Numbered from the stretch's first letter, positions 15,960 to 23,418 are shown. The stretch: DNA of 29,334 nt from JAZDCZ01 sp046757925 (GCA_046757925.1 JBHHZE010000044.1:1-29334), one strand, 5' to 3'. Numbers and translations: made by a program. Notes: generated by a model from the letters alone, not told the origin.

Positions 15960-17449
15960 TCTACCGATCGTCCGAGAACGAACTCGGAGAACAGTCGCAC
16001 GCCCAGCCCAGTTGGCCCCTTCGCCATGTCCGGCCGGTCCGTATCGGTATACGCGGTACCGGCTATGTCGAGGTGCGCCCACGGAAATCCGTCCACAAAC
16101 TCCCGTAAGAACCATCCCGCCGTGATGGATCCGGCAGCACGGCCACCCGTGTTCTTGATATCCGCGACATCCGACTTCAGTTGCTCCCGATACTCGTCCC
16201 AAAGCGGCAACACCCAGCATCTTTCGTCCGCCAGTTCCCCGGCCCGCACCAGCTCTTCGATGAGGGAATCGTCATTACCCATGAGTCCTGTCGCATGCGC
16301 ACCCAAACCGACAACGATCGCCCCCGTCAACGTAGCTGCATCGATCACGCATGTTGGCTTGTACCGGCGCGCGTATGATAGTGCATCGCATAGAATCAAA
16401 CGACCTTCCGCATCCGTATTTACCACTTCGATGCTCTTTCCTGCATGGGCCCGAACGATGTCGCCCGGTTTGACCGCAACACCTGACGGCAGATTCTCAG
16501 TCGACGGGATCAGGCCAACAACGTTGATCTTCGGCTCGATGCGCCCTAGAGTCTCGAATAGCCCCAGCACCGCGGCGGCACCGGACATATCGTACTTCAT
16601 CTCCTCCATGTGCAACGCAGGCTTTATGGAAATGCCGCCCGAATCGAACGTCACCCCCTTGCCGACGAAACACACCGGCGCGGCCCTGCCGGCACCCTTG
16701 TATTCCAAAGCAATGAACCGGGGATCCTGCTCGGAACCTTGGGCGACCGCCAGCAGCGCGCCCATACCGGCCTTCTCGATCTGTGCGCGGTCTAGCACCG
16801 TAGCCTTGTGCCCGTGTGCCTTCGACAGCTTCAAGGCTTTGTTCGCCAAGTACTCCGGAGTACATACGTTGCCGGGCTGCGCTTGGAGATCTCGGGCCAG
16901 GCTCTGACCCGCCGCCACGGCCGCTCCCACCGCCAGGCCTTCTGCTGCTTCCTTACGTTCTTCCACACCGACCAAGATCCGCAGATGTTCCAACGCCGGG
17001 TGCTCGTTACGGTCCGCCTTGAAGTCACCGAACTGCCAGGCGCCCTGCCACGCTCCTTCGGCCACCACCTGAGCGAGGTCGCTGGAAGAAACACCCCCCC
17101 GCGCCTCGGGTACAACGGCATAAGTCATCTCGGTCACGCCTGCTGCCACAGCTTTGCGAGCTACCACCGCGGCACTACGGCGTACACTGCCCCTCGTGAC
17201 CTCGGTAAGCGGTCCCAATCCGACGAGCATGACGCGCTTTGGGCCCCTGTTCGGATACAACACGGTTACCTGGTCGCGCTCACCCACAAAGTCCCCACTC
17301 GATATGAGTCGCGAGAGTCCGCGACCGACCTTCGCGTCGAGACCGCGAAGGGACCGGGGTACTCGACGGCCCGACAGCGCCGCAATCCCGATGCCCAGTA
17401 GCGGCGTACTGACACGCTCCAACGGAACTGACTGCACGGCAGATTTCAC
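15956..17449 (-). CDS. pepA: Leucyl aminopeptidase (M17 family)
   Basis: The enzyme is a cytosolic hexameric dizinc/manganese aminopeptidase that removes N-terminal residues from peptides. The 497-residue length is normal. The metal and catalytic residues are visible: Lys264 and Asp269 in GKGVTFDSGG, Lys276, Asp287 in KYDMSGA, and Asp346, Glu348 and Arg350 in the signature NTDAEGRL. The N-terminal macrodomain-like part is at about 1-170. The GTG start at 17447-17449 has GAGAGG about 9 bases upstream. It appears to be the first gene of the minus-strand block. The 234-base region to the divergent gene at 17684 must hold its promoter, but I find no clear -35/-10 pair. Confidence 0.95.
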   Translation of the reverse strand: MKSAVQSVPLERVSTPLLGIGIAALSGRRVPRSLRGLDAKVGRGLSRLISSGDFVGERDQVTVLYPNRGPKRVMLVGLGPLTEVTRGSVRRSAAVVARKAVAAGVTEMTYAVVPEARGGVSSSDLAQVVAEGAWQGAWQFGDFKADRNEHPALEHLRILVGVEERKEAAEGLAVGAAVAAGQSLARDLQAQPGNVCTPEYLANKALKLSKAHGHKATVLDRAQIEKAGMGALLAVAQGSEQDPRFIALEYKGAGRAAPVCFVGKGVTFDSGGISIKPALHMEEMKYDMSGAAAVLGLFETLGRIEPKINVVGLIPSTENLPSGVAVKPGDIVRAHAGKSIEVVNTDAEGRLILCDALSYARRYKPTCVIDAATLTGAIVVGLGAHATGLMGNDDSLIEELVRAGELADERCWVLPLWDEYREQLKSDVADIKNTGGRAAGSITAGWFLREFVDGFPWAHLDIAGTAYTDTDRPDMAKGPTGLGVRLFSEFVLGRSVE

Positions 17450-17683
17450 AGGATTTTGCCTCTCAAATCACTAACACAGTAGCCAACGACTTCGGATTCC
17501 CTGATAACACCCGACCCCTATGGGAAAAGCGCCGGCTCGATGGCACGGCGCAGCCTAAGGTAATCCCTAACATGTTGGACCTGCAAGCTGGAGTTCCACT
17601 TGGAGTGCGCGCCTTGAGGTGACCGAACGATAGTGTAGCTTTGCCTGTACTAAACAGTCATCGGTCAATCATAGAGGACAGAG

Positions 17684-18265
17684 ATGCGCCGTTCCATAAC
17701 TTCGCTTGCGCTGCTGGTCGTCGGCCTTGCAGTGACATCCACTCTCAATGGCCAATTGATCGATAAGGATCACGGCCTGTGGATCGCAGCGGGCGTGGGC
17801 GGCGCTTCGATCGACGTCGACTGCCCCTCCAGATGCCCGAGCAGCCGCAAGGTGGGGTTCGCGGGTTTCTTCCAGATCGGCGGTGTCCCGTCCTCTCGGG
17901 TGCCGGTCGGTGTAGAGTTCGACGGGTGGAGACGGGACGACTCATCGGCCCAGCGCGAGTATTTTCTGGTATCGGCCTTCTTCGATTTCTACCCGGTCGA
18001 GCACGGGCCTCTCTTCCTACATTTCGGCGCCGGGGCGGGCCGCTATGCGCAAGAGACCCCAGGAGAGGATTTCAGTGCCACCGGATTCGGGTTTCAGTTC
18101 GGTGGCGGTTACGAGATCTCACTCAGCCGCCATCTCGTCGCTGCGCCTTTCGCGCGCTTCCTGTTTGCCCTGGGCCAAAACTCAAAAGTGAATCGGTTCT
18201 CGATCGAGAGCGATCTCGATTTCAACATGCTCCAGCTGGGTGGTCAGATTCGCTGGTTTCCGTAG
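17684..18265 (+). CDS. Exported outer membrane beta-barrel-like protein
   Basis: The protein has 193 residues. It starts with an Arg-Arg signal peptide and hydrophobic core ending near NGQ (residue 23). The rest alternates aromatic and small residues in strand-like stretches, such as GLWIAAGVGGASID, YFLVSAFFDFYPV, LFLHFGAGAGRYA and FGFQFGGGYEISL, and ends LGGQIRWFP. This is the pattern of small eight-stranded outer membrane barrels. Two Cys (CPSRC) lie near residue 47. The ATG has AGAGGA about 7 bases upstream. The function is unknown. It converges with the next minus-strand gene, 18 bases away. Confidence 0.7.
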   Translation: MRRSITSLALLVVGLAVTSTLNGQLIDKDHGLWIAAGVGGASIDVDCPSRCPSSRKVGFAGFFQIGGVPSSRVPVGVEFDGWRRDDSSAQREYFLVSAFFDFYPVEHGPLFLHFGAGAGRYAQETPGEDFSATGFGFQFGGGYEISLSRHLVAAPFARFLFALGQNSKVNRFSIESDLDFNMLQLGGQIRWFP

Positions 18266-18283
18266 CAACCGATCGGAGCGCAA

Positions 18284-18910
18284 CTAGATCGGGGGTGCGG
18301 GCGAGGGCAGCCACACGTGCAGATGGTCTGCGGTGCCAACGTGACGCAGCGTCTTGAAACCCATCGTTCTGAAGTAGCCCGCCACCAACCAATTCCTCCA
18401 CTTGCTTCGCCCCACTGTGCGTAGGTCCATCGCGTGCACGTAGCCATCTTCTTGCAGGAAATGCCACGACTCCTGCTTCACCGGTAACCCCATGCTGACG
18501 TAATCAGCGGGCGTACGCTTGAGATCAGTCACCACGATCCCGCAATCCGACAAGACTACAGTACTCAGCGCCACCCTGAGAATAGGATGGAGAGTGCGGT
18601 AGTAGGACCGTACTCGAGACCCTTTTGCGTTCAGACTCGACAGATACAACAGCGAGTAACTGCACCACATCACCATGAGAGGTAGTGCAACACGCCGCAA
18701 TAAGACTCTCAATCTGAGACGTCCTGTCAGTCTCTGCGAGATCCAAGCGGCGTAGCCGGCGATTATGAGAGCCGTCGCCGTCGCAGACACGGCCAGTGCC
18801 GCATGCGTGGGCCAATTACTGGAGTAGAGATACGTGGATGTCCTCACCAGGACCACGAAAGGCAGCAGGATGAGACACACCAGACCCAGAAGCAGCCTGG
18901 CGACTGCCAT
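18284..18910 (-). CDS. Membrane-anchored protein with M15/M74-like peptidase motifs
   Basis: The protein has 208 residues. Three hydrophobic segments (about 5-24, 36-56 and 73-92) precede a domain outside the membrane. That domain has SWHFLQEDGYVHAMDLRT (residues 148-165), then GTADHLHVWLP (192-202). The Ser-x-His, the Asp and the later His-x-His resemble the zinc site of LAS-type peptidoglycan peptidases (M15 VanX/VanY, M74 MepA), where SxHxxGxAxD is followed by a His near the end. The His150-Asp162 spacing is longer than the usual seven, or His159-Asp162 is used. The role would be peptidoglycan trimming, but this is inference. No neighbour supports it. Confidence 0.5.
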   Translation of the reverse strand: MAVARLLLGLVCLILLPFVVLVRTSTYLYSSNWPTHAALAVSATATALIIAGYAAWISQRLTGRLRLRVLLRRVALPLMVMWCSYSLLYLSSLNAKGSRVRSYYRTLHPILRVALSTVVLSDCGIVVTDLKRTPADYVSMGLPVKQESWHFLQEDGYVHAMDLRTVGRSKWRNWLVAGYFRTMGFKTLRHVGTADHLHVWLPSPAPPI

Positions 18911-19033
18911 GAGCCAAGAGCGGCGACCAGAAGAAAAGCGCGTCGATGTGATCTAGGATGTCCCGTTTACAGGCACCGCAACTACGAGCCCGCCATGGGA
19001 GTAGTTTCAGCCGGAAGCGGTGGACGCCGGCGA

Positions 19034-20767
19034 CTAGATCGAGTTGGCCACCAGCGCATCGCGCACATGCTGGACCAATGCGAGGGGATGGATGGGTTTC
19101 ACAATCACATCGAGCCCGTTGCTATCGAACTGATCCGTGGCACTGGTATCGGATTCTCGTCGCAAGAGCACGATATGGAGCCCGGGGTCCGTCTGCCGAA
19201 ACCCTTCTACAATAGCGCTCGATCCATTCTCGCCGGCTCTCAAACCGATCAACACCGCAGCGATGGAACCGGCCTGCGCCTTGAGCACCTCCACACCGGC
19301 CGCACCGGTTCTGGCGGCTAGAACCGGTATTCCCGCACGCTCCAGGACGGTCTTGACCTCTGCCAACACGTGCTTTTCTTCGTCTACCACCAGAACAGAC
19401 TGTCGTTCCGCCGCCCTGGGAAGGGCCACTGCCCCGTCTGCGGGGTCTGAATCTCCGACCTCTCCCAACACTTCTGTTACGGTACGGGGACGAATGATGC
19501 ACTGATAGCCCAGGATGCTGCCGTCACCGGAGTGGCGCAGCGTGGCTGACAGGAGACCGGGAACCGAAGCCCCGTCCTTGGCACGGAACTCGACCTCCAG
19601 ATTGCGTACCGTGCCGGATTCGGTAACCCCTTGCTGGAACCGACGAATGTCTTCGACATTCGCGTACAGTCGCTTGGCCTCGAGTCCAATGAACTCGGCG
19701 CGGGTATAGCCGAACAGCTCCATGGCCGCTTCATTCACGTCGGAGATCGTACCGTCCCGCGCCGACAAATAGATGGCATCGCGCGACAACTCGAACAGAC
19801 TGCGGAACTTGCTCTCACTTTCACGCAGAGCCTCTTCAGCGCGGCGACGCTCCTTGATATCCCTGGCCACCGCGAGCATGAAGTCGTCACCACCACAGTT
19901 CCTGCGGGCGATCGCTACCTCGACGGGGAAAGAGGTTCCATTGCGGCGCCGATGCCTACCGTCGCTGTAGATCTTTGGCCGGTCGGAATCTCGCGTATCG
20001 GTCACATGCTCGGCACTGCCATTGGGACTTCCCAACGGGAACTCCAGATCGATATCGTCGATCTTGAGCGACATCACATCTTCCCGCGAACGTCCCAGCC
20101 AGGCGCACGCCGTCGCATTGGCATCAACAAAGCGACCCGTCTTGGGATCGGTGATGAAGATCGCCTCCCCTGCTTGATCTATCATGTTTCTGAACCGCTG
20201 GAGCTCGGCCTGCTGGCTGTCTTTGTCCGCCAGCTTCTGCTGGACCTCCCTCATCTGCGCGGCGACCTCGGTAATCTGCCGTTCCAAGCGGTCGCGCTCG
20301 GTGCGCAATCTCACCTCCGATTGGCGCAGTGCCGTAATGTCACGCGCTATGATCGTAGCCGAAACCACGCGTCCGTCCCGCTTGTTCGCGGCAACCCGGC
20401 ATTGATACAGTAACTCAGGGTCGAACGGCCCGGTGCCACGGCACTCATATCCCTGGGCCTCGCCACTGGCGAACACCTTTGCAACCGATTCGCGCAGTGC
20501 CGACTGGTTTTCTTTTGCCGTATAGCTATAGATGGACGTCCCCGAGAGATCCGCATCCGTCACGCCCGACCCGCGCTGGTTGAGATACAGGATGGTGCCG
20601 TCTTCCTTCACGATGAAGACGAGGTCGTCGGCATAGTCCTTGGCGCGCGAACTATCCCGCTCGTCTACCGATATGGCAGGCGCCGCGACCGGCGAGCCTG
20701 GCTGTGAAATCCGCCGGCCCTGGGTCCAACTCGGGCGGCTCTTTTCGTCCAAGACCGACTCCTTCAT
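19034..20767 (-). CDS. Triple-PAS sensory protein with C-terminal pseudo-receiver domain
   Basis: The 577-residue cytosolic protein has no membrane segments. PAS 1 lies at about 44-148, followed by a coiled coil (about 150-192, rich in Glu, Gln and Arg), PAS 2 (about 192-305, with the RDIKERRRAEEAL linker) and PAS 3 (about 317-428). A receiver-like domain fills 456-577. It keeps VVDEE (Asp462) and VKP (Lys557), but the phosphoacceptor position after AVLI is Gly508, and the Thr/Ser position is Arg. There is no histidine kinase, GGDEF, EAL or output domain. It probably signals through protein contacts. Ligands or cofactors of the PAS domains are unknown. Confidence 0.85.
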   Translation of the reverse strand: MKESVLDEKSRPSWTQGRRISQPGSPVAAPAISVDERDSSRAKDYADDLVFIVKEDGTILYLNQRGSGVTDADLSGTSIYSYTAKENQSALRESVAKVFASGEAQGYECRGTGPFDPELLYQCRVAANKRDGRVVSATIIARDITALRQSEVRLRTERDRLERQITEVAAQMREVQQKLADKDSQQAELQRFRNMIDQAGEAIFITDPKTGRFVDANATACAWLGRSREDVMSLKIDDIDLEFPLGSPNGSAEHVTDTRDSDRPKIYSDGRHRRRNGTSFPVEVAIARRNCGGDDFMLAVARDIKERRRAEEALRESESKFRSLFELSRDAIYLSARDGTISDVNEAAMELFGYTRAEFIGLEAKRLYANVEDIRRFQQGVTESGTVRNLEVEFRAKDGASVPGLLSATLRHSGDGSILGYQCIIRPRTVTEVLGEVGDSDPADGAVALPRAAERQSVLVVDEEKHVLAEVKTVLERAGIPVLAARTGAAGVEVLKAQAGSIAAVLIGLRAGENGSSAIVEGFRQTDPGLHIVLLRRESDTSATDQFDSNGLDVIVKPIHPLALVQHVRDALVANSI

Positions 20768-20948
20768 CGCCTAGGAATACCTCGATACTCAAATTTGGGG
20801 AGCATTTTTCAGTCCGGCTAGTATTCAGCAAGACATATGCCGCCGGTACATATACGCTAAGTCATTGTTAAATAAGGTGTTGTGTGCCATCTGTTGAGAA
20901 ACCTCATAAGGCAAAGTCAGTGGTCCCTTGCAGAGCGCCAGACCATGG
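20768..20948. other. AT-richer intergenic region upstream of the PAS gene
   Basis: These 181 bases are clearly richer in A and T than the surrounding genes and contain two ACATAT copies (near 20834 and 20850) around a CCGCCGG core. The region probably holds the promoter of the minus-strand PAS gene. I could not find a -35/-10 pair with acceptable spacing, and there is no small reading frame with a ribosome site. Confidence 0.3.
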
Positions 20949-21455
20949 TCACAGAATCACCCTCCCTCTCGTACACTCCCAGTTCTCCCAGAACTTGAGG
21001 TAGTAGGAATAGGACCGACCCTGCGGGACCCGATGCCACGGATGGGATGAGTCAGCAGAGGGTGGATCTACCACTACTCCTTTCAGGAAGCGGTTCCGGG
21101 GCTCCACGACAGCACCTCGCCCACAGAATGGGCAGGTAAACCGAGTTGCATCAGGAGGAATCCACCATACGTAGGGAGCCCGCGCGCATTCCGGCCACTC
21201 GGCGCAGCCATGCACTACCGGTCTCAACTGGACTGGCACGTCGCCAACCGGCTGACAGAACCCGCAGAATCTACAGATCCTGAATTTCCCATCCGGATCT
21301 GCGGCCCGGGGACCGTAGAATCCTGTACGGCCGCACTCGGGACATGGAACGGGGTCGGCACGCTCTCCGAACAACGTGTAGGATTCCTCTTCCCAGTCGG
21401 ACTCCGAATAGGACCGGACCCGTACACTGCCTAACTGCCGATCTGCGATTGTCAT
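20949..21455 (-). CDS. Cys-rich zinc-ribbon protein of unknown function
   Basis: The 168-residue protein is not one I recognise. It has CxxC pairs at Cys38/41 (PCPECG), Cys61/64 (CRFCGFC, with Cys67) and Cys108/111 (CPFCG), plus Cys84 and Cys90. This suggests two or three zinc ribbons, as in small nucleic-acid or protein-binding adaptors. There is no signal peptide or membrane segment. The C-terminal 40 residues are aromatic (SYYLKFWENW). The ATG has GAGG 10 bases upstream. It is followed on the same strand by the PAS gene after 181 bases. Confidence 0.6.
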   Translation of the reverse strand: MTIADRQLGSVRVRSYSESDWEEESYTLFGERADPVPCPECGRTGFYGPRAADPDGKFRICRFCGFCQPVGDVPVQLRPVVHGCAEWPECARAPYVWWIPPDATRFTCPFCGRGAVVEPRNRFLKGVVVDPPSADSSHPWHRVPQGRSYSYYLKFWENWECTRGRVIL

Positions 21456-21490
21456 GCGGAACGAACCTCGACATTACTGAACTTCAGCTG

Positions 21491-21516
21491 CCGGAGGGCC
21501 TTTTAACTGCCCCCGG
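21491..21516 (-). terminator. Hairpin downstream of the membrane protein gene
   Basis: On the minus strand CCGGGGGC pairs with GCCCTCCGG (one bulged T) around a nine-base loop, 77-102 bases after the stop of the gene at 21593. There is no T-tract, so termination is only a possibility. Confidence 0.3.
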
Positions 21517-21592
21517 ACCCAGACGATCCCATAAGTAGGGGCATTGGGGGCTGCGTGCCGCAACGTACGTCACATTTTCTGGGATTCTGCGG

Positions 21593-22090
21593 TTAGGCCC
21601 TGGAGCGCCGCCAAACGTATTGCGCAAGCCAGGAGTAGAACGCGACGTAGGTCACAGCGTACACCGACGCCTTGGCGATAGCCTTCTTTATGGTCGGCCC
21701 GAGTGCCGGCGCCACAGCCTTGAGCGCGAGCGGGACGTCGAGAAGATAGATCATGTATATCCCTAACAGAAACACCGCGACCAGGCCTGAGAGAACAGCG
21801 GCAGCCTGCGCCACGCGCTGCCACCCCTTGCCCATCGCGCCAACTGCAACGAGTGCGAGGCCGATGGTGGCCAGCGGCATGGAGTCGAACTGCGAGCTGA
21901 TAGTCCCGAACTCCCATTCCGGATTCCCCAAGTTGGGAGGATACCAGAGGAGTCCCAGGTCGATCCACCCCACAACCGTGAGGGTAACCCCGAGTCCGGC
22001 GATCACGGACCAAAGCAGGGTGGGCTCCCGGAGCATAGCTGGGCGGTGCTGGGGTTTGCCGGCGTCTTCCGGCACTACGAGTTTGGCCAT
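21593..22090 (-). CDS. Four-helix integral membrane protein of unknown function
   Basis: The protein has 165 residues. After a hydrophilic N-terminus of about 25 residues come four hydrophobic segments: about 26-48 (LLWSVIAGLGVTLTVVGWID), 70-88, 93-116 (AAVLSGLVAVFLLGIYMIYLL) and 135-158. It is not a family I know. The ATG at 22088-22090 has no ribosome site. An AATAAT hexamer starting about 15 bases upstream could be a -10 box that makes the message nearly leaderless. It is divergent from the receiver gene at 22226, so the 135 bases between them serve both. Confidence 0.6.
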   Translation of the reverse strand: MAKLVVPEDAGKPQHRPAMLREPTLLWSVIAGLGVTLTVVGWIDLGLLWYPPNLGNPEWEFGTISSQFDSMPLATIGLALVAVGAMGKGWQRVAQAAAVLSGLVAVFLLGIYMIYLLDVPLALKAVAPALGPTIKKAIAKASVYAVTYVAFYSWLAQYVWRRSRA

Positions 22091-22135
22091 GGCCCGAATT
22101 ATTCCGCGAAACGCCCTTCAAAGCAACGATGGATT

Positions 22136-22163
22136 TTGACGCCGTTCACGCCGTCCGTATATT
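22136..22163 (+). promoter_or_regulatory. Sigma70-type promoter for the receiver gene
   Basis: TTGACG (22136-22141) and TATATT (22158-22163) are 16 bases apart, and each matches 5 of 6 consensus bases. It is one of the two best promoter matches in the window. Transcription should start near 22170, about 55 bases before the ATG at 22226. Confidence 0.6.
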
Positions 22164-22165
22164 TT

Positions 22166-22189
22166 CCCGAACAAGCCGTGCTTTTCGGG
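22166..22189 (+). promoter_or_regulatory. 5'-leader hairpin of the receiver gene
   Basis: CCCGAA (22166-22171) pairs with TTCGGG (22184-22189), and inside it AAGC (22173-22176) pairs with GCTT (22180-22183) around a CGT loop, with one bulged C. The ten-pair stem falls at the predicted transcript start. It has no T-tail, so it is more likely a stabilising or binding element than a terminator. Confidence 0.45.
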
Positions 22190-22225
22190 TGCACAATGAG
22201 ATAGCCGTGGAGGGGTGGTAGGTAG

Positions 22226-22579
22226 ATGGCAGGAATACTGATAGTCGACGACGATGCTTCAATCCGTAGCTCCCTGCGTCGCTTCCTCGAACCGCATGGA
22301 CACGACATTGCCGAGGCTGCTGACGGAGTTGAAGCACTCGATCACCTTGGCAAGCATCGCGTAGATCTCGCGTTCGTCGATCTTGCAATGCCCAACATGA
22401 ACGGAATGGAGCTCCTGCACCACATCAAGAGCGATTATGCCGGGACCAAGGTCGTAGTCATGTCCGCGTTCGAAGATGTGATTGACCTGGCGGAGCGCGA
22501 GTTGAGCGTGGTGCAGTCATTGTACAAGCCCTTTACGCTGGAGGATGTGGGAGCCGCAGTCCGCGCGGCGATCAGCTGA
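22226..22579 (+). CDS. Single-domain response regulator (CheY-like receiver)
   Basis: The 117-residue protein is only a receiver domain. The acidic pair is Asp8/Asp9 in IVDDD, the phosphoacceptor is Asp52 in FVDLAMPNMNG, the switch residue is Ser80 in VVMSA and the conserved Lys100 is in YKPF. All are intact, so it should accept phosphate. No output domain or histidine kinase is nearby. It could act by protein binding or as an intermediate in a phosphorelay. A GGAGGGG ribosome site lies about a dozen bases upstream of the ATG. The acidic pair, phosphoacceptor, switch residue and Lys contrast with the degenerate receiver in the PAS gene 1.5 kb away. Confidence 0.9.
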   Translation: MAGILIVDDDASIRSSLRRFLEPHGHDIAEAADGVEALDHLGKHRVDLAFVDLAMPNMNGMELLHHIKSDYAGTKVVVMSAFEDVIDLAERELSVVQSLYKPFTLEDVGAAVRAAIS

Positions 22580-22668
22580 GCATACCGCTTCCTGCGTCCT
22601 CAGGGGCTCAGCACCATCCAAACGAGACCGGGCGAGCCCAGCCGCAGCATGACGCACACAGGAGCTGA

Positions 22669-22701
22669 ATGGATGCAATTGCGGTTCATTGTGCGTTATG
22701 A
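22669..22701 (+). CDS. Ten-codon leader-like reading frame before the receiver fragment
   Basis: An AGGAG (22660-22664) precedes an ATG at 22669. The frame encodes MDAIAVHCAL and stops with a TGA that overlaps the ATG of the truncated receiver as ATGA. It could be a leader peptide or the leftover end of a deleted gene that was once coupled to the receiver. Expression is unproven. Confidence 0.3.
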   Translation: MDAIAVHCAL

Positions 22702-22750
22702 CAATTCTGATAGTCGAAGATCACTATGAGTTTCGCACGATGCTGCGAAC
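22698..22750 (+). pseudogene. Truncated response-regulator receiver, N-terminal 18 codons
   Basis: The frame from ATG 22698 begins MTILIVEDHYEFRTMLR, a textbook first beta strand and acidic pair of a receiver domain. From about base 22750 the frame continues into unrelated Ser/Arg/Pro-rich sequence with no receiver features, so the gene is broken. The break coincides with the end of the minus-strand gene 22750-23334. This suggests that a deletion or insertion joined unrelated DNA here. Confidence 0.7.
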
Positions 22751-23334
22751 TAGCTCTGCTTCGCCTCGCACAGCCTGGCGGCCCCTCGCACGACTTCCGC
22801 GAGTTCCTCGGCGTTGCGGCTCTTATCTATTGGTATGTTGTGCTGCCACACTCTTACTTGTGTCTTGTCGGAACCAGTCAGCGTGAAGCCTTCGGTTCCG
22901 TTCGGCGCACGTAAAACCACTTCCCATCTCGGGTTGGTCGCCCGAAGATCGCCCGGCAATTCATATCTCTGGACTCTCACCGACCCGACGTCGATAATCC
23001 ATAGAGGAAGCGTCGCATCCGACACGCTTGGCGATGAAGTTCCCGAGGTAAGGGAAAACTCCGCGGTGTATTTGAGTTCGCAGTTTCTAAGCGAAACGTC
23101 TCTGATCTGATGTCTGGCGCCTAGGGACCGATTCGAGCCCATGGTTGACCGGAACGCGCCCGCATGGGCCCAATCGGCCGTTAGACGAAGAGAAAACCGG
23201 CCAAACTTGGGTAGTTTCGAACTCATCCACTCGGCGATCTCTTCCAGTGCTTGGTCCGAGGAGTCCGGTTCTTGTGCCATGGTGTAGTGAGGAATCGATA
23301 ATACGGGCAGTGCCAAGAGTAGTAGACAGCGCAC
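22750..23334 (-). CDS. Exported hypothetical protein
   Basis: I start at GTG 23332-23334, with a G-rich ribosome site, because it opens directly into a signal peptide (VRCLLLLALPVLSIP, ending near TMAQ). This gives 194 residues. A longer upstream extension has no signal-peptide character. The mature protein is mixed alpha/beta and hydrophilic, with WIIDVGSVRVQRYELPG and WEVVLRAPNGTEGFTL in the middle and a C-terminal helix. I do not recognise the family. Its 5' end, including the ribosome site and first eight codons, is repeated 73 bases upstream. It ends exactly where the truncated receiver breaks off. Confidence 0.6.
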   Translation of the reverse strand: MRCLLLLALPVLSIPHYTMAQEPDSSDQALEEIAEWMSSKLPKFGRFSLRLTADWAHAGAFRSTMGSNRSLGARHQIRDVSLRNCELKYTAEFSLTSGTSSPSVSDATLPLWIIDVGSVRVQRYELPGDLRATNPRWEVVLRAPNGTEGFTLTGSDKTQVRVWQHNIPIDKSRNAEELAEVVRGAARLCEAKQS

Positions 23335-23345
23335 GGCGGAACCCC
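23310..23345. repeat. 36-base direct repeat, copy A (start region of the exported protein gene)
   Basis: This copy spans the ribosome site, GTG and first eight codons of the minus-strand gene ending at 22750. It matches 23383-23418 at all 36 positions, and the flanking bases differ on both sides. Confidence 0.95.
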
Positions 23346-23382
23346 CTTCTTCAAGTTCACGTACTGTCTCGGCAATGAGTTC

Positions 23383-23418
23383 GTGCCAAGAGTAGTAGAC
23401 AGCGCACGGCGGAACCCC
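23383..23418. repeat. 36-base direct repeat, copy B (upstream decoy start)
   Basis: This perfect copy of 23310-23345 lies 73 bases away, so it is out of frame with the gene. On the minus strand its GTG at 23407 would start a 16-codon frame that stops with TGA at 23357-23359, before the real start. It is probably a local tandem duplication or the remains of a deleted paralogue. Confidence 0.95.
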
